This document shows positions 9,483 to 17,939 of a DNA stretch of 64,000 bases, piece after piece. The stretch's first letter is position 1. Each line of letters begins with the position of its first letter. Source of the DNA: Peristeroidobacter soli (lineage in GTDB: Bacteria; Pseudomonadota; Gammaproteobacteria; Steroidobacterales; Steroidobacteraceae); NCBI RefSeq assembly GCF_004138485.1, contig NZ_RYEV01000004.1:1300803-1364802 (forward strand), written 5' to 3'. The notes below the pieces were generated by a model. It worked only from the letters and a program-made list of their open reading frames with translations. It made no database searches and had not been told where the DNA came from. The translations under genes were made by a program, and so were the position numbers.

Positions 9483-9959
9483 CGAACGACCTCCCCCCGA
9501 GTCTGCTGATGCACCTCCTCAGACGCAGTGGCATGCGCGACCCACAACGGCGACCGTCAACTCATCCGCCGGCGGCCGCGATCATCCGACCTCGCATGAT
9601 CCGACCCGGAGCCCTCGAGCCATGTGAGGCGCCGGAAAATGAACATCGATGCCTTCGGCACGGGACTTCTATCTGACGATCCAAGCTGCCTGGAGCAATC
9701 TGATGCGACCTTTGCCGATGATAGATCGCAGGTGCAAATCCCCTCTTCGCTATGATTCCACTGAAGGCCACCGGCTTCCACTGAGAATGCCGTCTACGCC
9801 GAACGCGACTTACCGTCGCGGTGATTCACATATGGGCGAAAGTCGTGCGTCGCTGCCGCGCTTGGCGATGGACATGAATTGCGCGACCATTGCGGCCAAT
9901 GCCCAGACCAATAGCCGCGCCGCGCGGCACCCAACTCAACCGTTAGGACATTTATCCAC
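9483..9959. other. Gene-free stretch at left edge of the accessory region
   Basis: No supported gene in 477 bases. Base composition falls relative to the left flank. The last part carries GCGCGGCACCCAACTCAACC followed by GTTAGGA (9942-9948), which resembles the 3' half of an integron attC site (GTTRRRY core, here ending in A). The matching left half was not found upstream. Confidence 0.4.
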
Positions 9960-10388
9960 ATGGCGTTCGAGAGAGTCTTCATGGTCTGGGACATCTACGA
10001 CGGCGCGCGGAGTGGTCTCGCTTGCCTTGGAGGGAAGCCGCACTACTTCGATTGCGAGATTGATCGCGTGCACGGCGGATACACTGACGTCTACCAGCTG
10101 TGGCTAATCGATGAAGAACTGCTGACTCTAGCCACTGCGCAGTGGGAGCTCTATAGAGCATGGGAACTCAAGTTTCATTCGGGTGAGGCATCACTTGAGA
10201 CACACCCCGGGCATCGCGGAAAGAACGAGCGCTATGATGACCTTGAGGATGAAATCGACCGACGGCTAGGTTTGCTGGGCACTCCCACATGTCGAGCTCT
10301 GGCTGACTTTCGAGCATGCGACCATCAGCCAGAACTTCCACCGGGCTGCCTGAAAGAACTGGAGGTACAGTGGGTCGCAGTTGCCTAA
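9960..10388 (+). CDS. Hypothetical protein, first gene of the cassette-like array
   Basis: 142 residues, not recognised; soluble, acidic, with no signal or membrane segment. It begins 11 bases after the attC-like GTTAGGA core. Its stop codon lies inside GCCTAAC (10383-10389), which fits the RYYYAAC box that opens attC sites; stop codons inside that box are common in integron cassettes. Plus-strand orientation is opposite to the left flank. Ribosome site weak. Confidence 0.6.
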   Translation: MAFERVFMVWDIYDGARSGLACLGGKPHYFDCEIDRVHGGYTDVYQLWLIDEELLTLATAQWELYRAWELKFHSGEASLETHPGHRGKNERYDDLEDEIDRRLGLLGTPTCRALADFRACDHQPELPPGCLKELEVQWVAVA

Positions 10389-10391
10389 CAG

Positions 10392-10507
10392 GGCCGAAAG
10401 AAAACGTCTCGCGGTCATCGCACTCGGACCCGCACCGAGACTGCCGGAACAGCGTGTAGCGCTTCATCGGAACTGCCTGCATCCAATGACCTGTAGTGAC
10501 CGCTCTG
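10392..10507 (+). repeat. Array repeat copy R1 (structured, downstream of gene 1)
   Basis: Copy of a degenerate repeat with core CTGCCGGAACAGCGTGTAGC. Outer arms GCGGTCA (10411-10417) and TGACCGC (10497-10503) are complementary. The inner hairpin 10444-10470 pairs CCG-GAA-GCG with CGC-TTC-CGG, leaving bulges ca and at and loop tgtag. Confidence 0.7.
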
Positions 10508-10783
10508 GAAAGCGACAAAAGCACGCTTGTGGGACGCTAACGGCCACCCATCCGCCTCTCTCCCAAAACGGTCACCATGTGGCTTGGTCCGAGTCGGCGG
10601 CACAATTGAGTAACAGGCTCTCGTTTCGCATGGCTACTTTTGCTATCGTCCCGCTGTTCGCAGAGCATGGTGAACTGCGGGCATCTAAGGATTTCATCCG
10701 AGCCGAAGTCGATTCTCTGCGCTCCACAACTGAAGCGACGCTGACACGAGAGCAAGCCTCTGTGGAGCCTTAGCACACTACAA
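10508..10783. other. Spacer between array genes 1 and 2
   Basis: 276 bases with no convincing gene. An open frame from 10630 (starting MATFAIVPLF) could be a fragment but has no recognisable homology and no ribosome site. Confidence 0.3.
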
Positions 10784-11242
10784 ATGAAGAAGCTCTGGAA
10801 CGGATTTATATGGCTTTTCGTCCTGTCTGGATTTCCGCTTCTTGTGTGGGCGGGCTTCGGCCTTGCATCAGAGACATATGCCTTCTGGCGATACGGCACC
10901 GAAAAGGTGGCGCGCGTCGTGGCACTGGACCACACCAGCCGCGCCCCTAAGGGCGGTACCACCTTCTATTACCTCATCGAGATTGACGGGCACCGCTTTG
11001 TGAAGGACTTTCGTGTGCGGCTGCCGGAGGGAGGGGAAGTTGCAGTTCTGTCTTTGCCTGAAGACCCCAACAACGTGGTAATCGGCACCAGCAAGAGCAC
11101 CGCATTCGAGATCTTCTCATATTCCATCGGCGGCAAAGTTTGGGCCGTTCTTGTGCTTGCAATGTTCTGCTTTATGATTTGGGCAGGCCCCAAGGCGCTC
11201 GTCGCCTGGATTAAGGCTCGACGAGAAATCATAGCGGGATAG
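10784..11242 (+). CDS. Hypothetical membrane protein (DUF3592-like layout)
   Basis: 152 residues with an N-terminal membrane helix (about 5-28), an extracytoplasmic middle (40-105) and a second helix (about 113-137). Two helices around a small beta-rich domain, with a VARVVALD... segment after helix 1, resembles DUF3592-type proteins, but this is not a firm assignment. Second gene of the same-strand array, followed at once by repeat R2. Confidence 0.6.
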   Translation: MKKLWNGFIWLFVLSGFPLLVWAGFGLASETYAFWRYGTEKVARVVALDHTSRAPKGGTTFYYLIEIDGHRFVKDFRVRLPEGGEVAVLSLPEDPNNVVIGTSKSTAFEIFSYSIGGKVWAVLVLAMFCFMIWAGPKALVAWIKARREIIAG

Positions 11243-11245
11243 AGT

Positions 11246-11345
11246 CTCAGCGCACCCGCACTCGCACGCAGACCGCCGGAACAGCGTGTAGCGCTTCTGC
11301 GGAATTATCTGCGTCCACTGACGGCTGCTGAGCGCTTAGGAGCGC
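11246..11345 (+). repeat. Array repeat copy R2
   Basis: Repeat core GCCGGAACAGCGTGTAGCGC with the same inner bulged hairpin as R1. Outer arms CTCAGC (11246-11251) and GCTGAG (11327-11332) are complementary but differ in sequence from those of R1. Confidence 0.68.
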
Positions 11346-11692
11346 CGGTTGAACAAGTGCACCGAGCAGCAAGTCTCGACCCGAAGCGGACGCCAACGCC
11401 GCTGTTAAGAGGCGCCGCTTGGGGCGGACCCAAAGCGGACACGAGGCAACACACAATGGAGGCGGTGAACGAGGTAGTTTTCCCGAACCCAGTTGCATGT
11501 TGTTGGATCGGAATGACGTAGAAGCGAAGGACGATGATGACTTTCGCCTCCTCTCGGGGCGATACCAAGTGGCGCATGGCTGCTACGATCGGCTGGCCAG
11601 TCACGCCCGGGCACCTCTAGGGAAACTGGCGTGGCGCGTCGTCCGCAGCTATCCTGCCTACGAACACTAAAGCCTGGGCACTCCGTACGCGC
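11346..11692. other. Spacer between array genes 2 and 3
   Basis: About 350 bases. It contains GGACCCAAAGCGGACACG near 11423-11440, related to the GGCCGAAAGCGGACGT segment that opens other copies of the array repeat, so it may hold eroded repeat sequence. A short open frame at 11419-11670 has no recognised homology. Confidence 0.3.
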
Positions 11693-12466
11693 ATGAATTC
11701 CAACGAGCAGAGTCCCACGCATAAGCCGTGCGTGAGCGCGGTACGGCGACGATGGCGATGGGCCTTCAACAGAGGGATTTGCCTCACTCTATTGATAGGT
11801 TTGTCCGCGTGTGAAAAGTCGCCTAATAGCGAACGCGTTCAAAGCGATCAAGGATCAATGCGTGTGATCTTGGGCCAACAGCTGTCGGAGTTCTTGTCGT
11901 TGAATCGCGGCTCTAGTCCGACCGATGACGTTTTCTTTTCCGGCGGTGCTGGGCTCAATTTTGGCTCTACAAGACGAGTCGAGATTTTGGGTCCAGATCT
12001 CGATCGGCCACTACGGATCGACAGCGCTCCGGACTTTGACGGCTCTGCGCTCGTCTCCGCTGATTCACTCGAAAGCGAACTCATTGGCACTGTCGAGTTT
12101 CACCCGACTTACAGCAACAGCTCACCCGAGGTCGCTGAGCGAGTCCTTAGTCGCGTGATATCTCAGCTCTCAGACGGGGCATGTGTGATGGTCTCTAACG
12201 ACGCCTTCGAGGATACAGACGCGACGGAGCAAATGCCGACAGTGGAGGAATTGGAAACAGCCCTTACAAGCGGATGGTTTTGGTGGAGAAGCTGGGACTA
12301 TCGATGCGGGGGAGTCTCAGCCGTTGTTGCCATCGAAAAGAGCCCGGTCTCCAATCCACACAGAGCCGATGGCTTCTATATCAGGATCTATCTCCAGAGG
12401 TTTGCGGAATGGGAGCGGCGCATGAATGAGCGAGAAGACAAAGCTCGCTCCCTGATTCCGAACTAA
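11693..12466 (+). CDS. Hypothetical lipoprotein (array gene 3)
   Basis: 257 residues. A basic N-terminus (VRRRWRWAFNRG) leads into a hydrophobic stretch and lipobox IGLSAC near residue 40, so it should be a lipoprotein although the n-region is long; the true start may be the second half of this leader. The mature part is acidic with several Cys and Trp residues and no recognised domain. Followed by repeat R3. Confidence 0.6.
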   Translation: MNSNEQSPTHKPCVSAVRRRWRWAFNRGICLTLLIGLSACEKSPNSERVQSDQGSMRVILGQQLSEFLSLNRGSSPTDDVFFSGGAGLNFGSTRRVEILGPDLDRPLRIDSAPDFDGSALVSADSLESELIGTVEFHPTYSNSSPEVAERVLSRVISQLSDGACVMVSNDAFEDTDATEQMPTVEELETALTSGWFWWRSWDYRCGGVSAVVAIEKSPVSNPHRADGFYIRIYLQRFAEWERRMNEREDKARSLIPN

Positions 12467-12500
12467 ACGAGAGTCGGAGCAGTGGTTGGATATTGCTCCG

Positions 12501-12625
12501 CTCCTGGCCGAAAACGACGTCCCGTGGTCGCCGCACGCGTACCCGCACGGAGACTGCAGGAACAACGTGTAGCGCTTCTTCGGAATTGCCTGCATCCACC
12601 GAAGGCTACTGTGTGCTCAGGAGCG
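12501..12625 (+). repeat. Array repeat copy R3
   Basis: Begins with CTCCTGGCCGAAAACGACGT and contains CTGCAGGAACAACGTGTAGC. The inner hairpin is weakened (GAA-CG with CG-TTC); outer arms are no longer clearly complementary. Confidence 0.65.
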
Positions 12626-12732
12626 CCGCAGCGGCGGGCGGCTTTCGACCCCAAAACAGACGTGCGCTTGTGCTGAAAGTATGCGACCTGGCGGATTTTT
12701 GCGTAGCATAGTGACGGACAAAAACGTGGCGG

Positions 12733-13581
12733 ATGTTTATGACTGAACGGACTATCGCCTCAAACGGCGCGGAAATTTGCACTCAGAGCTTTGGATATAG
12801 CGGCAACCCGACAGTCTTGATGATCATGGGCGCGACGGCATCCATGCTCTGGTGGCCGGATGAACTCTGCGAGCGGTTGGCACAGACCGGACGCTTTGTT
12901 ATTCGTTACGACAATCGCGATACCGGCCGCTCAACCACCCAAGCGCCTGGCGCACCAACCTATACGCTCGATGACTTGGCCGATGACGCGATATCAGTGC
13001 TCGACGCCTATGAGGTCGAATGTGCGCACCTCGTCGGCATGTCGCTGGGTGGCATGATTGCTCAAGTTGTCGCACTGAAGCACCGTTCGCGCATAGCAAG
13101 TATCACAGCTATTTCCTCGAGCAAGTTCGGCGATGACGACCCCGAATTGCCCGGGATGGACAACCAATTTCTCGAACACTTCGCTACATCGGCCTCACTT
13201 GACTGGTCGAATGAGAGGGCCGTGACCAACTTCAAAGTTCACAGTTGGCGTTTGTGCAAGGGAGCTGATCGCCCGTTCGACGAAACGCGGGCAGCCGATC
13301 TCGCGATCCGCGAGTTCAGACGTGCAATCAATGCACAGAGCATGATGAATCACGCAATGCTAGGAGGTGGTACCGAGTGGCAAAACAAATTTGCAGAAAT
13401 CCGAGCTCCATTCCTTGTGATTCACGGCACCGACGATCCCATATTGCCGTACCCTCACGGCATGGCTCTGGCGAAGGCAGTGCACGGCGCCCAACTGGTG
13501 ACGCTCAAGGGCGCGGGCCATGAGTTGCACCCTGCAGACTGGAACACGATTACGAGTGCTATTGCCGATCATACGTCTTGA
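12733..13581 (+). CDS. Alpha/beta-hydrolase fold protein (array gene 4)
   Basis: 282 residues. Nucleophile elbow GMSLGGM (Ser about 103), oxyanion-side VLMIMGATASM near residue 30, acid in HGTDDPILPYPHG and catalytic His in GAGHELHPADW near the C-terminus: a complete alpha/beta-hydrolase triad. This clade is often annotated as esterase or EstB-like. Soluble, no signal. ATG 12733 or 12739 both possible. Best-understood gene of the array; neighbours unrelated. Confidence 0.85.
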   Translation: MFMTERTIASNGAEICTQSFGYSGNPTVLMIMGATASMLWWPDELCERLAQTGRFVIRYDNRDTGRSTTQAPGAPTYTLDDLADDAISVLDAYEVECAHLVGMSLGGMIAQVVALKHRSRIASITAISSSKFGDDDPELPGMDNQFLEHFATSASLDWSNERAVTNFKVHSWRLCKGADRPFDETRAADLAIREFRRAINAQSMMNHAMLGGGTEWQNKFAEIRAPFLVIHGTDDPILPYPHGMALAKAVHGAQLVTLKGAGHELHPADWNTITSAIADHTS

Positions 13582-13635
13582 ATCTACTTGCTAGAGCGTC
13601 GACGTGAGAGCGAACCATTCCTTCCTAACCGACCG

Positions 13636-13765
13636 GCTTCTGGCCGAAAGCGGACGTCTCGTGGTCACCGCACGCGTACTCGCACGGAGACTGCAGGAAC
13701 ATCGTGTACCCCATCTTCGGAACCACCTGCGTCCACTGAAGACTACTGAGCACTCAGCAGCGCTT
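13636..13765 (+). repeat. Array repeat copy R4
   Basis: Opens with CTTCTGGCCGAAAGCGGACG, core CTGCAGGAACATCGTG. Outer arms GTGGTCA (13661-13667) and TGAGCAC (13747-13753) pair with one mismatch; the inner hairpin is degraded. Confidence 0.63.
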
Positions 13766-13895
13766 CAGCGTTCGCGGCGGCCCGGGCACAGCCCGACCAT
13801 GCCCACCTGACCCAAGCACCGCGTGCATTGCCTCGCGTTTTGATACGCTAAACACAAGCAGTCATGACCTCGTCTAAGGACACGACCGAGGACCA

Positions 13896-14363
13896 ATGTA
13901 CCTACAAGCCAAATTCGGAGTCGTCGCGGCGCTGCTCGCGGGGATACTGAGCGCGCTCGGAGTCATGCTCGCCAGTGGATATGAAACTCACCCGTCCGAA
14001 TCAGAAATGCGCGAGGCTCTGGAACGTGAACTCGATCGCTTTGCTTCCCTTGAAATGACGATGTGTGGCCTGGTCCCCAGAGGTCACGACCGAACGGATG
14101 CAATCTCGTGTGCCGTCGAGAGCATCGACAAGAAGACTCCGTTCCTCGTTGCATCTCAGGAGCGCGGCGAGGATTCAGACGTATGGGCCGGACTCGTCGG
14201 CGACCCGCAAGGTGGATTGCAGTTCTTGGTACTTGATTCGAGTCCCCACGGACAGCCGCAAGTCCGCGCCGAATATTTCGTGACGACACACGAGTGCCAG
14301 GAACCCGCGCTCTCAGATAGCGGCGACGGCGCTGTGAGATGTCGAAATTATGGCATACGGTAA
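13896..14363 (+). CDS. Hypothetical membrane-anchored protein (array gene 5; intact copy)
   Basis: 155 residues: one N-terminal hydrophobic segment (about 8-29), then an acidic soluble domain with two central-to-C-terminal Cys residues; no recognised family. GAGG lies 4-5 bases before the ATG. A second copy of this gene and its upstream flank sits at 27.4 kb and is frameshifted. Similarity starts about 65 bases before the ATG and stops near codon 138, before repeat R5. Confidence 0.65.
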   Translation: MYLQAKFGVVAALLAGILSALGVMLASGYETHPSESEMREALERELDRFASLEMTMCGLVPRGHDRTDAISCAVESIDKKTPFLVASQERGEDSDVWAGLVGDPQGGLQFLVLDSSPHGQPQVRAEYFVTTHECQEPALSDSGDGAVRCRNYGIR

Positions 14364-14381
14364 AGCAGTCCTGACCGAATC

Positions 14382-14468
14382 ACCTTACTCGTACCCGAGC
14401 GGTGACTGCCGGAACAGCGTGTAGCGCTTCGCCGCCATCATTCCACTGAAGGCTCCTGAACGCTCTGG
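14382..14468 (+). repeat. Array repeat copy R5
   Basis: Starts CACCTTACTCGTACCC, with core CTGCCGGAACAGCGTGTAGC and inner hairpin GAA-GCG/CGC-TTC. Shorter than R1-R4 and lacks the GGCCGAAAGCGGACGT lead. Confidence 0.63.
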
Positions 14469-14591
14469 ATCATCCGAGCGACGGTGACCGACACGGACAT
14501 GCCCCCCAACCGAACTAGAATCCGGCTTCCTCGTACACGTCTTCAACCTTCCAGAGCAGCGTCCCTGGCTCTCCCGAGAGGAACAACTGGC

Positions 14592-14619
14592 TTGCCAACC
14601 ATCCGAAGATGACTATAAT
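14592..14619 (+). promoter_or_regulatory. Sigma70-type promoter for the Phd/VapC pair
   Basis: TTGCCA (14592-14597), 16-base spacer, TATAAT (14614-14619). The -10 box is embedded in a direct repeat GACTAT-AAT-GACTAT (14611-14625), a plausible antitoxin autoregulation site. Expected leader about 25 bases. Confidence 0.6.
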
Positions 14620-14650
14620 GACTATCCTGACCAACTGAAGGAGAGCCATC

Positions 14651-14905
14651 GTGGACAATGACTTTTGGACGGTGGCAGAGGCAAAAGCCAAACTGAGCGA
14701 AGTCATCGAACGTGCTCAGAAAGAAGGTCCGCAAGTTATCACCCGTAACGGGCGTCGTGCCGTGGTTGTCGTTGACGCTGAAGAATGGGAACGAAGAACA
14801 AAACGCAGTGGCAATCTCGCCGAATTCTTCGCGGCGTCTCCTCTGCGCGGTTCGGGTTTGAAGGTCCGCAGACCGAAAGATCGGATGCGCCCGACTGATC
14901 TATGA
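14651..14905 (+). CDS. Phd/YefM-family antitoxin
   Basis: 84 residues from a GTG preceded by AAGGAGAG at good spacing. The sequence has the family signature: WTVAEAKAKLSEVIERAQ followed by ITRNGRRAVVVVDAEEW. The N-terminal domain should bind and repress its own promoter; the disordered C-terminus (RSGNLAEFF onward) should neutralise the toxin. It overlaps the toxin start by 4 bases (ATGA). Toxin-antitoxin pairs are typical passengers of cassette arrays, where they stabilise neighbouring DNA. Confidence 0.9.
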   Translation: MDNDFWTVAEAKAKLSEVIERAQKEGPQVITRNGRRAVVVVDAEEWERRTKRSGNLAEFFAASPLRGSGLKVRRPKDRMRPTDL

Positions 14906-15321
14906 ATTTCCTGCTCGATACCAATGTCGTTTCAGAATGGACGAAACCCCGCCCAGATGCCGGTGTCGTGAGCTGGCTCTCGGAGATCGACGAGGATTCC
15001 GTTTTTCTGAGCGTGATCACCTTCGCTGAATTGCGGCATGGTATTGAAAGGCTGCCGACGGGCAAGCGCAAGAAGCAGCTCGATGAATGGCTAAAGGGAG
15101 AGTTGCCGCTCCGGTTCGAGCAACGCATCTTGCCGGTGGATGGAGCCATAGCTGATGAGTGGGGTCGCTTAGTAGCCCGCCACGAATCGCTCGGTCGCCC
15201 CATCCATGCAATGGATGCAATCATCGGAGCCACCGCTCAAGTGCATGCTCTTACCTTAGTCACTCGCAACGCGTCGGACTTCGAAGCCTCCGTGAAATCC
15301 ATAGTGAATCCTTGGAAGTAG
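14902..15321 (+). CDS. vapC: VapC-family PIN-domain toxin (ribonuclease)
   Basis: 139 residues, full PIN length. The four acidic metal ligands are visible: Asp6 (LLDTNVVSEW), Glu43 (FAELRHGIERL), Asp105 (HAMDAIIGA) and Asp126 (TRNASDF). It would cleave RNA when free of antitoxin. Translationally coupled to the upstream Phd gene. Last intact gene of the plus-strand array; no array repeat follows it. Confidence 0.92.
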   Translation: MNFLLDTNVVSEWTKPRPDAGVVSWLSEIDEDSVFLSVITFAELRHGIERLPTGKRKKQLDEWLKGELPLRFEQRILPVDGAIADEWGRLVARHESLGRPIHAMDAIIGATAQVHALTLVTRNASDFEASVKSIVNPWK

Positions 15322-15392
15322 TGCCGCTATCTGACACGCACACGCCATCGGGCCGCTCGTCACGAATTTCGCGCGATCATGAGCTTGCAGCT

Positions 15393-15536
15393 TCAACCGT
15401 GTCTCGGGCCATTTTCAATCAAGGCGGTCATCGCAGCATGCCCGCAAGCGAAGCGAGAAAGTCGCGCTCGGGAACGCTGCGCCGCGAGCGCTGTAAGACA
15501 TCGCACCATCTCGCTGTAACAGCTGTTCTTGGTCAT
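15393..15536 (-). other. Short open frame with strong ribosome site, doubtful gene
   Basis: A 47-codon frame from ATG 15536 has GGAGG 6 bases upstream, but the peptide (starting MTKNSCYSEM) is not recognised and is basic and low in hydrophobic periodicity. It may be the 5' remnant of a gene truncated when the neighbouring IS fragment was formed. Confidence 0.25.
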
Positions 15537-15562
15537 GACTGTCCTCCGCAATAATCTCGTCT

Positions 15563-15588
15563 GACCGTCCCTGGGCGGTCGGATTTTT
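15563..15588 (+). terminator. Rho-independent terminator downstream of the toxin-antitoxin pair
   Basis: GACCGTC-CCTG-GGCGGTC forms a 7-bp stem (one G-U pair) with a tetraloop, followed by GGA and TTTTT. Placed to end plus-strand transcription of the array. It also borders the IS fragment, so it could instead belong to that element. Confidence 0.5.
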
Positions 15589-15590
15589 GT

Positions 15591-15860
15591 TCACGCGCGC
15601 GCCAGCGAATACTCATGGTGCAACCCGCCGAGTATTGCCTTCGCATGCACGGAACGAAAGTCGTCGAGCCGATGCCGAGAAGACGACAACGGCACGGTCA
15701 AACTCGCGGGAGGGTCAGGAGCGCCTGGACCCAACGCTGTATGCGGACGTCCTCTGTTGTAATGTGTCACCCAAGCTTTGAACGTCTGACGAAGATGCGC
15801 TTCTGAGAGCGGAATGCACCAGTCCAAGCACTCTCTGCGAATCGTCCCGATGACCCGCCG
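15591..15860 (-). pseudogene. C-terminal fragment of an IS transposase (DDE integrase core)
   Basis: About 90 codons match the C-terminal end of integrase-core (rve) transposases of the IS3/IS481 type: RVIGTIRRECLDW, then PLSEAHLRQTFKAWVTHYN and RGRPHTALGPG, including the terminal catalytic Glu region. The catalytic Asp residues are missing. The upstream end switches abruptly at about 15,858 into an unrelated amidohydrolase start. Confidence 0.8.
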
Positions 15861-16030
15861 CGTACAGTCACGGCCGTCGCTGTGGGGCACGTAAGGTCCA
15901 TGGTGACAATCTCTTTGGCGATAAATACCGTCACCGCATCTTCCGCCGACGAGTGCTGGGCAGCTGCGACGGCGGCAAACAGGAGATGGGCGCTCACACC
16001 GAGTGCAAACCGATTGAAGGTAGGTTGCAT
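15858..16030 (-). pseudogene. 5' fragment of an exported amidohydrolase, truncated by the IS fragment
   Basis: From ATG 16030 (GGGAGTGCAGG upstream) about 58 codons encode a signal peptide ending VAAAQ and then the characteristic first strand of a periplasmic amidohydrolase (VFIAKEIVTMD...TATAVTVRG). Homology ends at about 15,858 where the transposase fragment begins. The next gene upstream is an intact amidohydrolase of similar type, so this was probably a paralogue or operon partner. Confidence 0.65.
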
Positions 16031-16100
16031 CACCCTGCACTCCCGGAAACGGTCACATCCGAATCGCTACTTGCAGGTATCGACGTGACAGCGGGTGAGT

Positions 16101-17939
16101 TCAGTCGTCGTGACTGGGCATATCCATCACTCCGGCCATCTTGAGGGCGAATGTCGCCGCCCGGATGCACGGTTCCGATTCGGCGCAGCTGCGCAGGCGG
16201 TCGGCGGTTCGCTGTGTTGATTCACGACGGAAAACGCTCTTGCCCTCCTTGATCGTTTCCATGACCTTGATCTTGTCGATCGTCATGGGGTCACCCTCCA
16301 ACGGGTTACGATCCAATATCACGAAGTCCGCCAGTTTGCCGACCTCGATCGAGCCTTTGCTCTTTTCCTCGAAATGCTGGTACGCCGACCACAGCGTGTG
16401 TGCCTTGAGCGCGACCAGGGGAGAAACCCGGTGCGCTGGTCCGAGCACCTGACCACTGCGTGTCACGCGATTGACCGTCGCATGTAGGACCCGCATCGGG
16501 TCCGGCATGGCGACAGGTGCATCGTGGTGCGAGGTAAAAATCATATTGCGTTGCCTGGCCCAGCCCAATGGCGAAATGTTCGCCGCACGCTCAGGCCCAA
16601 GCACCGAGTCGCGATGCCAGTCTCCCCAGTAGTAAGTATGCATTGGGAAGAAGGAGGGCATGATGCCCAGATCGTGGAACGCCTGGACCTGATCTTCGCG
16701 CGCGGTTTGGGCATGAATGGCAACGGGCCGGCGATCTGCCATGCCCTGTTTGGCTTCGGCGGCACGCACAGCGGAGATAAATTGATCGATGGCGGCGTCG
16801 CCATTCACGTGCGCCAGTACTTGCCAGCCCTTCTGGAATGCCTGCTCGACGAAGCCGTTCACTTGCTCGTCGGAGAATGCCGGATAGCCGCGGTAGTCGG
16901 CGCTCCGGCCCGCCGGCACCTTGTAATATGGCTTGCTGAGCCAAGCTGTTTTGCCTTGCGGAGAGCCGTCCAGCGTGAGTTTGATGCCCCCAATACGGAA
17001 GTGCTGCGTGTAGCTGCGCGAGAGCCAGGGAGCTTTCATGGCCTGCGCGCCTACCGTGATGTCCGGATAGGCAACCACATCGATATCCAGATTGCCGCTC
17101 TTGGCCACCGCTTCCATGGTGGCTGCCGAACCGAGCGAGGCCTTGCCCTCCTGCGCAGTGGTGTAACCGAAGCTTTTGTAGAGCTTCACGCCGGCCGCAA
17201 ACAGTGCTGTGTTGGCATCTGGACCGAGCTTGCTCATCAAACCGAACAGGGGGCCGAAGAACGCATTCTCTTCGAGCACGCCATCAGGCTCCTGGCTGCC
17301 GTCCTTGCGGCGGATGGTGCCGCCGGGAGGATTCTTGCTCGCAGCCGTGAGGCTCAACATTTGCAGCGCCTTGCTGTTCATCACACCGAGATGGCCCGAC
17401 TGATGAACGATCACCACCGGCAGTTCCGTGGACACCAGGTCGAGGTCTTCGCGTGTCGGGTGACGTTGTTCCTTGAGCTGCGCGTCGTCATAACCGAAGC
17501 CTACGATCCAACCGTATTGTCCCGTGATCCTGCCGTTCTGAGCGGCCCAGGCCTTGAGCGTCGCCTGCAACGCGGGAATGTCATTTACTGCGCCGTCCGG
17601 CGCGGGCAGAAGGTTGGCTGAAACGGCCTGAATGCCAGTATTGAAGACGTGGCCGTGCGGGTCGATGAAGCCGGGCAGCAGGGTCGCGCCATCCAAATCG
17701 ACCAGCTTTGTCTGGTCTGCTTTGAGCTTCATGACCTCGTCGCGATAGCCCACCGCGATGATCTTGCCGGCTTTGATGGCGACCGCCTCGGCTTCGGGTT
17801 GGAGATCATTGACGGTTACAACCGTGCCGCCCGAATAGATTACGTCGGCAACGGGCCGCGCGGCGTGGCAAATCGATGACATCGAGAATGCCAGGGCGCC
17901 GTGCGCCAGACCACTAATGATCGTGGGAAGTCGGTACAT
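16101..17939 (-). CDS. YtcJ-like exported amidohydrolase
   Basis: 612 residues. Signal peptide (up to about residue 26, ICHA), then an amidohydrolase barrel: first-strand motif GFIDPHGHVFNTG (metal-binding HGH; usually HxH), central HVNGDAAIDQFI and AIHAQTAREDQV, and the closing SHHDAPVAMPDP followed by GSIEVGKLADFVILDRNPL, which is typical of YtcJ/N-substituted formamide deformylase relatives. Probably hydrolyses a C-N bond in the periplasm; substrate unknown. It sits alone between degraded segments and may be a survivor in an eroding region. Confidence 0.87.
   Translation of the reverse strand: MYRLPTIISGLAHGALAFSMSSICHAARPVADVIYSGGTVVTVNDLQPEAEAVAIKAGKIIAVGYRDEVMKLKADQTKLVDLDGATLLPGFIDPHGHVFNTGIQAVSANLLPAPDGAVNDIPALQATLKAWAAQNGRITGQYGWIVGFGYDDAQLKEQRHPTREDLDLVSTELPVVIVHQSGHLGVMNSKALQMLSLTAASKNPPGGTIRRKDGSQEPDGVLEENAFFGPLFGLMSKLGPDANTALFAAGVKLYKSFGYTTAQEGKASLGSAATMEAVAKSGNLDIDVVAYPDITVGAQAMKAPWLSRSYTQHFRIGGIKLTLDGSPQGKTAWLSKPYYKVPAGRSADYRGYPAFSDEQVNGFVEQAFQKGWQVLAHVNGDAAIDQFISAVRAAEAKQGMADRRPVAIHAQTAREDQVQAFHDLGIMPSFFPMHTYYWGDWHRDSVLGPERAANISPLGWARQRNMIFTSHHDAPVAMPDPMRVLHATVNRVTRSGQVLGPAHRVSPLVALKAHTLWSAYQHFEEKSKGSIEVGKLADFVILDRNPLEGDPMTIDKIKVMETIKEGKSVFRRESTQRTADRLRSCAESEPCIRAATFALKMAGVMDMPSHDD

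Noticed and set aside
11419-11670. Small gene between array genes 2 and 3
   Set aside because: No ribosome site, no recognised domain, and part of the frame is built from eroded repeat sequence.
10413-14468. Array repeats as a CRISPR array
   Set aside because: Units are ~85-130 bp, degenerate, and separated by whole genes rather than short spacers of constant length; no cas genes.
9483-15321. Complete integron with integrase
   Set aside because: No intI gene or attI could be found in the window; only one attC-like half site and one core box fit the consensus, so integron identity is kept as a hypothesis.
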